From NCBI GenBank assembly GCA_900541665.1, contig UQKV01000013.1:1-48594 (forward strand): 48,594 bases of DNA. The letters run 5' to 3'. The translations under genes were made by a program, and so were the position numbers. Below the pieces are notes generated by a model. It saw only the letters and a list, made by a program, of their open reading frames with translations, did not search any database and was not told the origin of the DNA. This stretch comes from an uncultured Collinsella sp. (GTDB lineage Bacteria; Actinomycetota; Coriobacteriia; Coriobacteriales; Coriobacteriaceae). This document shows, piece after piece, positions 26,144 to 33,526 of this stretch. Positions within the stretch are counted from its first letter, which is position 1. Every line of letters begins with the position of its first letter.

Positions 26144-28567
26144 CTACGCGACCCCCATCGCCATGCTCTGCTCCACCGCCGCGACGAAGCTCCTGAAGGC
26201 GGAGGCCACGCGCCCGTCGACGCCCAGCAGGTCGCCGTCGAGGTAGAGGTTGTAAACGTTGCCGCCGCCCGCGGTGCCCGCGGCTCCGTTGGCGGTCGCC
26301 CCGTATGCTCCGCCGCCGGTAACGCTCACACCGAACACGGCGGCCTTCTCGACGTTGCGCACCGCCGACCTCATGGACTTAACCGGCTCGTCCGCCGTGT
26401 CGTCGATGCCGAGGGCCGCGCCCTCCATGACGTAGCCGAAAATCTTGCGGAACACGCGCGAGGGAGAGTGGATGCCGAGCAGGTTCTTGGCCGCCTCAAT
26501 GGCGCCGCCAACCACGCCGGTAATCTTGCTCACGACCACGCCTGCCGCGCCGCTGATTCCGTTTGCGATGCCCTGCACGATCTGCGAGCCGATGGAGGCC
26601 ACGCGGCCCGGGATGGAGGACAGGGCGCTCATGATGGAGCTGCCGATGCTTGCGGCAGCCGAGGTCACGAAGCCGACCGCGCCGCGGATGGCGGAGCCCA
26701 GGCTGCTGATTCCGTTGCGGCCGATGCTCGCCAGGGTGGACGGCAGGTTCTGGATCGCGCCGCGGATGGCGGACACGATGTTGGTGCCGCACGAGCTGAC
26801 GAAACCGGCCATGCCGGTGATGCCGTTGCCAAGGAACGTGATGGCGTTTCTGCCGAGGCTCAGCCAGTCGAGCGCCGACCACACCGAGACGAAGGCCGAG
26901 AAGATTGCCGGGATGTTGGCGATGAGCGTCGGTATCGCCTGCACGATGCCAAGTGCCAGCGTCACGATTGCCTGGATGCCGGCACCGAGCAGTATTGGCG
27001 CGTTGTCGTTGATCGCGCTGGCAAGGTTCTGCACGATGACCGGGGCCTGCTCGATGAGCGTCGGCAGGCTGTCGGCGATACCCTGCGCCAAGCCGACGAT
27101 GAGGTTCGCCGCGCCCTCTGCCAGAACGCCCGCGTTCTCGGCTATGGACTCGGAGAGGCCGGTGAGAATCTGCAGGCCGCTCTCCGTGATTGAGGGCAGG
27201 TTCTCGGACAGGTAGCCGCCGAGCGATGTCATGAGCGACGCCGCCGTCTCGGAGAGGAACGACAGCCCCATCTCGATTCCCTCGGCGAGCCTGGGAACGA
27301 CCTCGCCGCCCACGTCGGCGAAGCCCTCGGCGATGCCGGGCAGCGAAGAGGTGATGTTCTCCTGCAGCGTAGACAGGTCGCCCTCGAGCAGCGTCAGGCC
27401 GTAGACCATGGCGAGGTGCAGAGACTCGAGCGGGTTGTCACCAGCCGACCAGATCTCGCCAAGGCCCTTGAAGCGCTCGCCGATCTCGTCCACGCCGTCC
27501 GAAACGGCGGAGAGGATGTCGCCCATGGGCCCGGGCACGGCCTCAGCCGCGCTGTCGAGCGCCTGCGTGAAGATGTCGACGAACGCCTGGCCGAGCACGG
27601 GACCGACCGACGTGACAAGGCTCGGTAGCTGCGACAGCGCCGTGCCGACGATGGTCGCAACGCGCGGTATGACGTTCGAAGCCGCCGTCTCGACCGACTC
27701 GACCAGCTCCTCGGTGAGCTTGCCCATATCGGCGTCGTCCTTGCCCAGCTCGGTCAGCCAGTTCTCCCAGGCGGCCTTCGCCATGTTGCAGGAGCCCTCG
27801 ATGGTGGTTGCCGCCTCGCGCGAGGTCGTGCCAGCGATGTTCATCTGCTCCTGCATCGTGTGGATGGCGAGCACGATGTTGTCGAAGGACAGACTCGACT
27901 CGTCCACGGCGGAGTTGACGGCATGCGCGTCCTTGATGAGGCGCTGCATCTCCTCCTTGGTGCCGCCGTAGCCCAACTTGAGGTTGTCCAACATCGTGTA
28001 ATTTTGTTTCGCAAAGCCCTGGTACGCGTTCTGGAGGTCCTCCATCGCCGTGCCGAAGGTGTTGGCGTTGTCGCTCATGTCGACCATTGCCGTGTTGGCG
28101 TACTTCGCGGCCTTTACCGTGTCGCCGCCCAGTGAGGAAACGAGCGAGGCCGAGAAACCCGTCACCTGTTCCATGTATTGGTTGGCGCTAATGCCGGCCG
28201 TCTTGTAGGCTGCGTCGGCGTTTGCGAGCACCGTGGTCTGCGCCTGCTCGAGCTGCTGCCACTTGCCGGAGCACTGCTCGACGGTCTGCCCCGTGAGCGC
28301 GGCGTACTCGTCGAGCGACTTGCCCATGTTGCCGAAAATCTTCTGAATGCCGCCGACGTTCTGCTCGTACGCGGCGTAGGCCTGCGTGCTCGCCACGCCG
28401 ATGGCGGCGACGCCCGCGCCGACGGCGGCGACGCTAACGCCGATAGCCTTGGCCGCTGCCGTGCCTGCACTTCCCAGCGTGCCCACGACCTTCGAGGCCA
28501 CGCCCTCGGCCTTGCCGCTGGCCTCGTCCTTGAGGCCGACCTTAATCATCAGGTCGAGAAGGTTCAC
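26144..28567 (-). CDS. Tail tape measure protein
   Basis: An 807-residue tape measure protein that sets tail length and passes DNA into the host. The N-terminal half is helical and Ala-rich, with the phage TMP-type region around YEQNVGGIQKIFG and AGISANQYMEQVTGFSASL. Several hydrophobic segments follow and a repetitive IGSSIMSALSSIPGRVASIG-like region (about 600-690). By the usual rule of about 1.5 angstrom per residue the tail would be roughly 120 nm (inference). The start is GTG at 28567, abutting the stop of the frameshifted chaperone, which is the standard gene order. Confidence 0.93.
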   Translation of the reverse strand: MNLLDLMIKVGLKDEASGKAEGVASKVVGTLGSAGTAAAKAIGVSVAAVGAGVAAIGVASTQAYAAYEQNVGGIQKIFGNMGKSLDEYAALTGQTVEQCSGKWQQLEQAQTTVLANADAAYKTAGISANQYMEQVTGFSASLVSSLGGDTVKAAKYANTAMVDMSDNANTFGTAMEDLQNAYQGFAKQNYTMLDNLKLGYGGTKEEMQRLIKDAHAVNSAVDESSLSFDNIVLAIHTMQEQMNIAGTTSREAATTIEGSCNMAKAAWENWLTELGKDDADMGKLTEELVESVETAASNVIPRVATIVGTALSQLPSLVTSVGPVLGQAFVDIFTQALDSAAEAVPGPMGDILSAVSDGVDEIGERFKGLGEIWSAGDNPLESLHLAMVYGLTLLEGDLSTLQENITSSLPGIAEGFADVGGEVVPRLAEGIEMGLSFLSETAASLMTSLGGYLSENLPSITESGLQILTGLSESIAENAGVLAEGAANLIVGLAQGIADSLPTLIEQAPVIVQNLASAINDNAPILLGAGIQAIVTLALGIVQAIPTLIANIPAIFSAFVSVWSALDWLSLGRNAITFLGNGITGMAGFVSSCGTNIVSAIRGAIQNLPSTLASIGRNGISSLGSAIRGAVGFVTSAAASIGSSIMSALSSIPGRVASIGSQIVQGIANGISGAAGVVVSKITGVVGGAIEAAKNLLGIHSPSRVFRKIFGYVMEGAALGIDDTADEPVKSMRSAVRNVEKAAVFGVSVTGGGAYGATANGAAGTAGGGNVYNLYLDGDLLGVDGRVASAFRSFVAAVEQSMAMGVA

Positions 28568-29289
28568 CTAGACCACCTTCAATCCCATCCGCTCGATGAT
28601 GTCTGCGGCGATCTCGTCGCCGCCGCGCGTGTCCTCCGCCTCGGACCCATCGCCCGCACCGCCGTTGACGATGCTCAGAAAGGGCTCCTTGAGCCACTTC
28701 CCCTGCGCCATGAGGCGCACCGACTCGCTCAGGTACACGCGGAACGCCTCCCGCTCGTCCCGCTCGCGCCACCGCGCGACCATGTACCTACAGAAAGGGC
28801 GAGCACGCCGTGGCCCGACGTACTCGCCCAGACAGAGCCATATGTGAGATGGGTCCTCGGCGGCTATCCAAAAAAAGGAGCCAGAATGTCCTTGATGCCG
28901 TCGATGCCGTCGATGGCATCCTTGATGTCGTTCACCCACTTCTTGACGGTGAAGTCGGCCTTGTACTCCTCGAGTGTCTGGCCGTCGAGCGCGGCGAGCA
29001 GCTTGTAGCTGATCTCGCCGCCCTGGCGCAGCACGTCGGGCAGCAATCCCGCCACCATGTCCACGGCGAGGCCGTTGACCTCGGAGGCGGCGGCTACCTT
29101 CGCGGCCTCGGGGTCGCCCTTGACTTTGGCATTCGCCTTGGCCTTCGCCTTGGCGGAATCAGCGCGGAACTTGGCGTAGGCCGCCTTGGCCTTTGCGCCA
29201 AGCTCGCCGTTCATGACGTCCTCCGCCACGTCCGCCAACAGGCACATGGCGTTCTGGAACTCGTCGGCGTTAAGGTTCTCCAGCTTCAT
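28568..29289 (-). CDS. Tail assembly chaperone fusion (gpGT-like), made by -1 frameshift
   Basis: The long chaperone form, predicted at 240 residues: 140 from the upstream frame, ending LAPFF, then 100 from the -1 frame beginning WIAAEDPSHIWLCLGEY. The shift is expected on the T7 run at 28870-28876. The downstream frame has no start of its own in the right place; its open stretch extends upstream only as shadow sequence. Position between major tail protein and tape measure, and the fusion itself, match the lambda gpG/gpGT system, where the long form recruits the tape measure protein. Confidence 0.87.
28864..29289 (-). CDS. Tail assembly chaperone, short form (gpG-like)
   Basis: A 141-residue acidic, helical protein with a long Ala/Lys-rich central segment (about 48-72), made when ribosomes do not slip. 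It should coat the tape measure protein during tail assembly. It ends ILAPFFG at a TAG just 3 nt beyond the slippery run. ATG at 29289, 2 nt after the major tail protein stop. Confidence 0.85.
   Translation of the reverse strand: MKLENLNADEFQNAMCLLADVAEDVMNGELGAKAKAAYAKFRADSAKAKAKANAKVKGDPEAAKVAAASEVNGLAVDMVAGLLPDVLRQGGEISYKLLAALDGQTLEEYKADFTVKKWVNDIKDAIDGIDGIKDILAPFFG
28870..28876 (-). promoter_or_regulatory. Programmed -1 ribosomal frameshift site
   Basis: In the minus-strand reading frame the sequence is CCT TTT TTT GGA TAG, so the heptamer T-TTT-TTT has the canonical X-XXY-YYZ phase for -1 slippage. The zero-frame stop follows one codon later, and the -1 frame is open for 100 codons with chaperone-like sequence. 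Confidence 0.87.
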
Positions 29290-29291
29290 GG

Positions 29292-29861
29292 TTAGGCTCC
29301 AATCTCCTGCTTGATATACAGCTCGTAGGGCACGATCTCGGGGGTCTTGATTGAGTAGTGGCCCGTGAACTCAAACGCGAACTGGCCCTTGGCCTTGTTC
29401 TGCGTCGTGATTTGCAGGCCGCCCGTGTTGAGCGCGTTGATGAGGTGAACGGCGATATAGCCGTTGCCGTTCTCGCCCGAGTAGTCGCCGATGAGCCAGA
29501 TGTCGGCGAAGTCGTCCTCCGAGAGCGCGGAGCGCGGGACGATCTTCCCTGCGGTCTCGTCGGCTGCTGCCGCGAGCTTCTTGCCGAGCGCGGTGTTCAG
29601 CGTCACGAATGTGCCGCTCAGCTTGGCCTCGATGCTGTCGATGCGCTTCAGCTCCATCGTGTTGGCGGGGCAGTTGTCGATGTCCTCGCCATAGTCGATG
29701 AAGCTTGGCGTGGCGGTGAAGCTGACTCCGCCGCTCGTCGCGCCCATCAGCTCGGACTCCGCGACCTCGGCGGTATTGGGGCTGAAGTTCGTGGCGAGCA
29801 GGCCCGCGTTGATTACGATCTCCTTGAACGTGTTCTCGGGGATGCGCGTGAACTTAGACAT
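29292..29861 (-). CDS. Major tail protein
   Basis: A 189-residue protein of the siphophage tail-tube type. Features are a beta-rich composition, the MGATSGGVSFTATPSFIDYGED block (major tail proteins of Gram-positive phages often have such a GATxGG segment) and a C-terminal strand run ending IVPYELYIKQEIGA. It lies directly before the chaperones, which fixes its role. ATG at 29861 behind a GGAGGT site. Confidence 0.9.
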   Translation of the reverse strand: MSKFTRIPENTFKEIVINAGLLATNFSPNTAEVAESELMGATSGGVSFTATPSFIDYGEDIDNCPANTMELKRIDSIEAKLSGTFVTLNTALGKKLAAAADETAGKIVPRSALSEDDFADIWLIGDYSGENGNGYIAVHLINALNTGGLQITTQNKAKGQFAFEFTGHYSIKTPEIVPYELYIKQEIGA

Positions 29862-29869
29862 ATGACCTC

Positions 29870-30238
29870 CTAGTAGCTGGTCATGTACTCAATGGTCAGG
29901 TTGATGATTCGGCGCTTCACGGCGTTGTCCTCGTCGGCCATGGCGTTGCAGAACGGCTCGCCCTGCATTACCCACATGCCGCCGCCGTCGCACGGCAGCA
30001 ACACGCCGGAGAGCCCGAGCGCCCGGGCGACCTCCTCGGCCTTGGCGTTGGGCGCGGCCTCGGACGAGGTCCGGTACCAGAGGTTCACCTCGGAGTTGCA
30101 CTGCGTGCCGAACGCCGCGGTCGGCAGGTCGTAGGTGATGTAGGGCATCTTCGCCTCGCCCGGCACAGCCGAGTCGCGGTACACGGGCAGCCCGAAGCCC
30201 TCGAGCCAAGCCTGCAGCGCTGCCGCCTTAGTCGCCAT
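29870..30238 (-). CDS. Tail terminator / minor capsid-type completion protein
   Basis: A 122-residue alpha/beta protein beginning MATKAAALQAWLEGFGLPVY. Size, the WLEGFGLPVYRDSAVP opening and position directly ahead of the major tail protein fit the tail terminator/completion proteins that cap the tail tube. ATG at 30238; it overlaps the preceding head-closure gene by 11 bp, so translation is coupled. The in-frame upstream ATG is judged shadow. Confidence 0.75.
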   Translation of the reverse strand: MATKAAALQAWLEGFGLPVYRDSAVPGEAKMPYITYDLPTAAFGTQCNSEVNLWYRTSSEAAPNAKAEEVARALGLSGVLLPCDGGGMWVMQGEPFCNAMADEDNAVKRRIINLTIEYMTSY

Positions 30239-30581
30239 CCGGCACCTCCCACTCCTCCGCGCTGCACTGGCCGAAGCCAAACGACGCGCAGCACGGCGCG
30301 GCGCCGTCGTCCGCGTTCGACGTGCAGCGGAATACCTGCCCGTCGAACGTACGCTGGAAGAGGTCGCCGTACCGCAGCGGCTCGGCGGTCGTCACTGTGT
30401 AGACGTTCCTCACGCCGTCGTGCTCCGCGATGCGCGAGGCCGTGGAGCTGTCGCGCACGATCGCCGCCGTGAAGCCGTCGCCGACGGCGAGGACGGTCTT
30501 GAAGCCGCCCTCGCCGTCAGGCTCGGTCTTTGCGACGAGCCTCGCGCACGCCACCGCCATGCGCTCGTACAGGCGACTCAC
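30228..30581 (-). CDS. Head closure / minor capsid protein
   Basis: A 117-residue protein beginning (V)SRLYERMAVACARLV. The GTG at 30581 overlaps the previous gene's stop as GTGA and has GGAGAAAGCT ahead; the frame extends further upstream but that part lies inside the connector gene. Beta strands follow the N-terminal helix, with RYGDLFQRTFDGQVFRCTS resembling head-closure (stopper) proteins. Four cysteines in the last 40 residues are unusual. Family call rests mostly on position between connector and terminator. Confidence 0.7.
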   Translation of the reverse strand: MSRLYERMAVACARLVAKTEPDGEGGFKTVLAVGDGFTAAIVRDSSTASRIAEHDGVRNVYTVTTAEPLRYGDLFQRTFDGQVFRCTSNADDGAAPCCASFGFGQCSAEEWEVPDGD

Positions 30582-30994
30582 AGCTTTCTCCAAGGGTCGA
30601 GACGCGCCTTGAACTGCTGTCGCCACGTGATGGGCGAGCCGTCGCCGCCGACGCGCGTGTAGCTGTAGCCGCCGAAGCTCTCGGATGCATACGGGCTGTC
30701 CAGCTCCTTGGCGTGCTCGGTCTGCCACGCCGCGATCTCGCCGGCGAGGTCGACCACGGCCTGCGGGATGGCGAGCGCCCAGACGGTGCCGACGAACTCC
30801 TCGTCCGTGAGGCCGTTGTAGGGCCATGAGTGCAACCCATCGTTGAACGTCGAGCCCGTGATGCGGATGTACTGGCCCTCCTTGAGGCCGAGGGCCGCGG
30901 GTGGCACGAGGCTACCGCCCTCGATGCGGACGCGCCCCGTGCGCTTGTCGGCGACGAACCAGTTGCGCAGCGACAGAAGCACCTGCTCGAGCAT
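30578..30994 (-). CDS. Head-tail connector (adaptor-like) protein
   Basis: A 138-residue protein just downstream of the coat protein gene. MLEQVLLSLRNWF opens an N-terminal helix, followed by a beta section (GRVRIEGGSLVPP, GQYIRITGSTFNDG) and a helix around VDLAGEIAAWQTEHA. Aromatic-rich C terminus ending SPITWRQQFKARLDPWRKL. This is the pattern of adaptor proteins that sit under the portal. Stop overlaps the next gene as GTGA. Confidence 0.75.
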   Translation of the reverse strand: MLEQVLLSLRNWFVADKRTGRVRIEGGSLVPPAALGLKEGQYIRITGSTFNDGLHSWPYNGLTDEEFVGTVWALAIPQAVVDLAGEIAAWQTEHAKELDSPYASESFGGYSYTRVGGDGSPITWRQQFKARLDPWRKL

Positions 30995-31002
30995 CTCTGC
31001 GC

Positions 31003-31884
31003 CTATCGCTTATCGGTGATGACGGCGGCGAGCTCGGGGCTGAGGGTCTTGACGCCGCAGAGCATGTCGATGGAGACGGTGTCGGTCTTGGTCTTCTGGT
31101 CGTAGCCCTGCACGACGCGCAGGCCGAAGCCGTCGTAGGAGGTGGAGTACGCCTTGGGAGCGCCAAGCGGCATCTCGAGCTGACGGGTCACGAGCGCGAA
31201 GGCGTTCTTGTGGAAAGCGATGGACGGCGTGTAGTTGGCCGTCTCCGCCGTGGTCTTCTGCACGTTCTGGTCGCAGTAGAAGTCGAGGCCGTACTTGCGG
31301 CCAAGCGATGCCTCCTTGAGGGCGGTGCCGTTGTCGCCGACGGCGGACGCGTTGGTGAACGCCTCGGTGTTGAGCAGGTCGGCCTCGGCCTGGGAGCCGT
31401 AGACGAAGCGGCGCTCCGTGGAGGGTGCCTTGGCGTCCACGAGGAACTTGCGGGCGGCGATGATGTCCGCCACGGCGATGGCGCCCTTGGTGTGGTCGAC
31501 GCGGTTCGTGACGTCCTTCTCGAGCTTGAGCAGGTAGCCGTCGATCTTGTCGGCGAAGGCCTGCATCGCCGGGACGAGGAACTGTGCGGAGAAGTCGACG
31601 ATGCCCATCGTCAGCTCCTTGGACGTGACGGCGAACGTCACGTCGAGCAGCTTGTCCATCTTGACGGGGACCTTGCCCTCCGTGGCGTCCTGCACCTCGA
31701 CCTCGGTGGTGAACTCCTTGGCCTCGAAGGTGGCGGGCTTGCGAACGGTGATGGTGTCGCCCACGCCCGCGACGAACTCGGAGGAGTAGTCGCGGTGGAC
31801 GAGGTTGGCCATGACGGCGTTGGTGCGCAGAACGTCCAGCGCCTCGTTGGCGATGATGTTGGGTGTAAGGATGGTGTTCGACAT
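31003..31884 (-). CDS. Major capsid protein, P22 coat family
   Basis: The shell protein, 293 residues, of the P22 coat-protein family (HK97 fold). The N-terminal run MSNTILTPNIIANEALDVL, followed by DYSSEFVAGVGDTITVRKP, is the diagnostic opening. No prohead protease gene is present, in keeping with P22-type assembly, which relies on a separate scaffold (the next gene upstream). ATG at 31884; 9 bp after the scaffold stop. High expression is expected. Confidence 0.92.
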   Translation of the reverse strand: MSNTILTPNIIANEALDVLRTNAVMANLVHRDYSSEFVAGVGDTITVRKPATFEAKEFTTEVEVQDATEGKVPVKMDKLLDVTFAVTSKELTMGIVDFSAQFLVPAMQAFADKIDGYLLKLEKDVTNRVDHTKGAIAVADIIAARKFLVDAKAPSTERRFVYGSQAEADLLNTEAFTNASAVGDNGTALKEASLGRKYGLDFYCDQNVQKTTAETANYTPSIAFHKNAFALVTRQLEMPLGAPKAYSTSYDGFGLRVVQGYDQKTKTDTVSIDMLCGVKTLSPELAAVITDKR

Positions 31885-31893
31885 AGATACCCC

Positions 31894-32457
31894 TTAGCCT
31901 CTCTGCTCCGCCTTGTACTTCATGTACTCGGCGGTGCTCATTTCGTTGATGTCCTTGCCGCCCTCGCCCTTGGGGGCGTGGGCCACGTCGGCACCCTTGA
32001 CGGTCGTGGTTGCGATGAAGTCGGCCCAGTCGGCCTTGATGCCCTCGGTCAGCTTGTCCGCGTCCTCGATAGCGCCGTCCTTGACGGTCACGTTCTCGAG
32101 GTCGGAGACCTTGAGAACGGTTTCGATGCGCTTGGGGTCGACGCCCGCCGACTTGAGCAGCTTTCGGTACAGGCCGCGCTTCTCGGCTGCGGCCTTCTCG
32201 CCCTCGACCTTGGCCTTGTAGTCCTCTAGGTTCTTGACGGCGGCCTTGTACTTTTCCTCGTACTCGTCCGCGCCCTCGCCCTTGGCCTTGAGTGCGTCCA
32301 GCTCCTTCTTGTAGCCGTCCGCCTTGTCCGCGGCCTCCTTGAACTCGTCGCGCTGCGCCTTGAGCGCGTTCACGCTCTCGGCATGCTCGTCGATGATCTG
32401 GTCGATCTTCTCGTCCTCGATGCCCATTGCCTTGAGCATCTTTCGCGTAAGTGCCAA
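31894..32457 (-). CDS. Scaffold protein
   Basis: A 187-residue, highly charged helical protein directly before the coat gene. A predicted coiled coil runs from about residue 15 to 95 (KAQRDEFKEAADKADGYKKEL), followed by RKLLKSAGVDPKRIETVLKV and a tail ending MSTAEYMKYKAEQRG, as in Gram-positive phage scaffolds of the GP20 type. Start chosen as TTG at 32457, 6 nt after GGGAG; the frame is open further up without a better site, and the first internal ATG is five codons later. Confidence 0.88.
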   Translation of the reverse strand: MALTRKMLKAMGIEDEKIDQIIDEHAESVNALKAQRDEFKEAADKADGYKKELDALKAKGEGADEYEEKYKAAVKNLEDYKAKVEGEKAAAEKRGLYRKLLKSAGVDPKRIETVLKVSDLENVTVKDGAIEDADKLTEGIKADWADFIATTTVKGADVAHAPKGEGGKDINEMSTAEYMKYKAEQRG

Positions 32458-32566
32458 CAGAATCTCCCTTGCTTCGGAATGGGCGGGTTCCCACCTATTG
32501 CCTCGGCGGGGCCCGCGCCGCAATACCTCGCGGCAAGGGTGAGTATCCAAACGGAGTAACGCGGCC

Positions 32567-32989
32567 CTATGCGCCGCCCCTCAGGTGCTTCTCGAGAATC
32601 GCCCGGTACGTGTCCCCGTGGCCCGTCGCCGCCTTGCGCAGGAAGTGCTTGCCCTTCATGCGGGAGGTCCCCTCCTCGACGTACGGCGCATACTCGACGT
32701 TGGTGCCGATGAAGCAGTCGTAGCCTTTGAGGAGGTGCGTGACGGAGTTGCGCAACCTGCCCGTGTCGACCGGGCACGTCGCCTTGGCGTAACCCTCCGC
32801 GACGAGGCCTATCTCCTCCAGGCCCGTTTTATAGGCGCGCAGGAGAGCCTTCTCGACCTGCTCGATATTGTTCTGCCGTATCTCGATGCACTCGGCGGTA
32901 TCCAGCTTCGCGGCGTTTACGATCTCCTCGGTGATGAGGGTGCCGTGCCGGCCGTGGTCGCCGACGCCGCCGACGAGCCCGTAAGCCAT
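32567..32989 (-). CDS. HK97 gp10-like protein
   Basis: A 140-residue protein of the HK97-gp10 type, usually a neck or tail-completion component. Diagnostic region: AKATCPVDTGRLRNSVTH, followed by GTNVEYAPYVEEGTSRMKGKHFLRKA. ATG at 32989 shares its A with the upstream stop (TGATG), so translation is coupled to the Cys-rich gene. Its position is odd: family members normally follow the connectors and precede the major tail protein, but here it precedes scaffold and coat. Confidence 0.85.
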   Translation of the reverse strand: MAYGLVGGVGDHGRHGTLITEEIVNAAKLDTAECIEIRQNNIEQVEKALLRAYKTGLEEIGLVAEGYAKATCPVDTGRLRNSVTHLLKGYDCFIGTNVEYAPYVEEGTSRMKGKHFLRKAATGHGDTYRAILEKHLRGGA

Positions 32990-33210
32990 CAGTCGAGCAC
33001 CTCGCAGCCGTAGCCAACGCGCCCGTCGACGTCCGCCTCGATGGCCTCGATGGCCTGCACCGGAACGCTCTCGCACCCGAGCGTGCAGCCGTCGTCGGGC
33101 TCGACCTCGTCGCCGCGCTGCGTGCAGATGTAGGTATCCGGGAACGTGAAGCCGAAACCCAGCTTTACGGCGCAGTCTCCGCAGTTCGCACAAGTGAATA
33201 GCTCTTTCAT
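32989..33210 (-). CDS. Small Cys-rich protein (73 aa)
   Basis: A 73-residue acidic protein with seven cysteines: CANCGDC near the N terminus, then C29, C42, C46 and a late C69. CxxCxxC spacing suggests a bound zinc ion or other metal. ATG at 33210; the stop overlaps the gp10-like start. Unknown function; it is the first gene after a terminator inside the head module. Confidence 0.75.
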   Translation of the reverse strand: MKELFTCANCGDCAVKLGFGFTFPDTYICTQRGDEVEPDDGCTLGCESVPVQAIEAIEADVDGRVGYGCEVLD

Positions 33211-33261
33211 GCCTGCCCCAATCTCTCTGCGGGCAGTGTCGCGGTACGGTCACGCGGCATG

Positions 33262-33285
33262 AAAAAAGCCCCGCCGTGGCGGGGC
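33262..33285 (-). terminator. Rho-independent terminator after the acidic partner gene
   Basis: On the minus strand GCCCCGCC pairs with GGCGGGGC around 2 nt (or a 4-nt loop) and is followed by TTTTTT. It lies 8 bp after the 77-residue gene and inside the head gene cluster. Confidence 0.85.
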
Positions 33286-33292
33286 CTGTTGG

Positions 33293-33526
33293 CTAGTTAT
33301 TTAGTTCGCTTTCGAATATCTCGACTATATCGGCTTCAAGAGCATCCTCGAACTTATCCGGGCCAAACAGCTCGTAGTACTCCCTGCGATTCTCGTCGTC
33401 GTATTTGGCCTCTTTAAGCCATAGCTCCTGAACGGCTTTAGGCTTGGAATCGAGAACGTGACCTATAGCGTCGACGTCGTCTCTTCCGTCGAGATAGCTA
33501 ACGGCTTCGTTGAGTATGTCATTCAT
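33293..33526 (-). CDS. Small acidic protein, candidate immunity partner of MuF-JAB
   Basis: A 77-residue, strongly acidic helical protein (MNDILNEAVSYLDGRDDVD at the N terminus, FEDALEADIVEIFESELNN at the C terminus). No family recognised. ATG at 33526 overlaps the MuF-JAB gene by 8 bp, and a terminator follows at once, so these two genes form their own closed unit. A small acidic protein coupled to a gene with a C-terminal enzymatic domain is the layout of polymorphic-toxin immunity genes; this function is inferred from layout alone. Confidence 0.75.
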   Translation of the reverse strand: MNDILNEAVSYLDGRDDVDAIGHVLDSKPKAVQELWLKEAKYDDENRREYYELFGPDKFEDALEADIVEIFESELNN

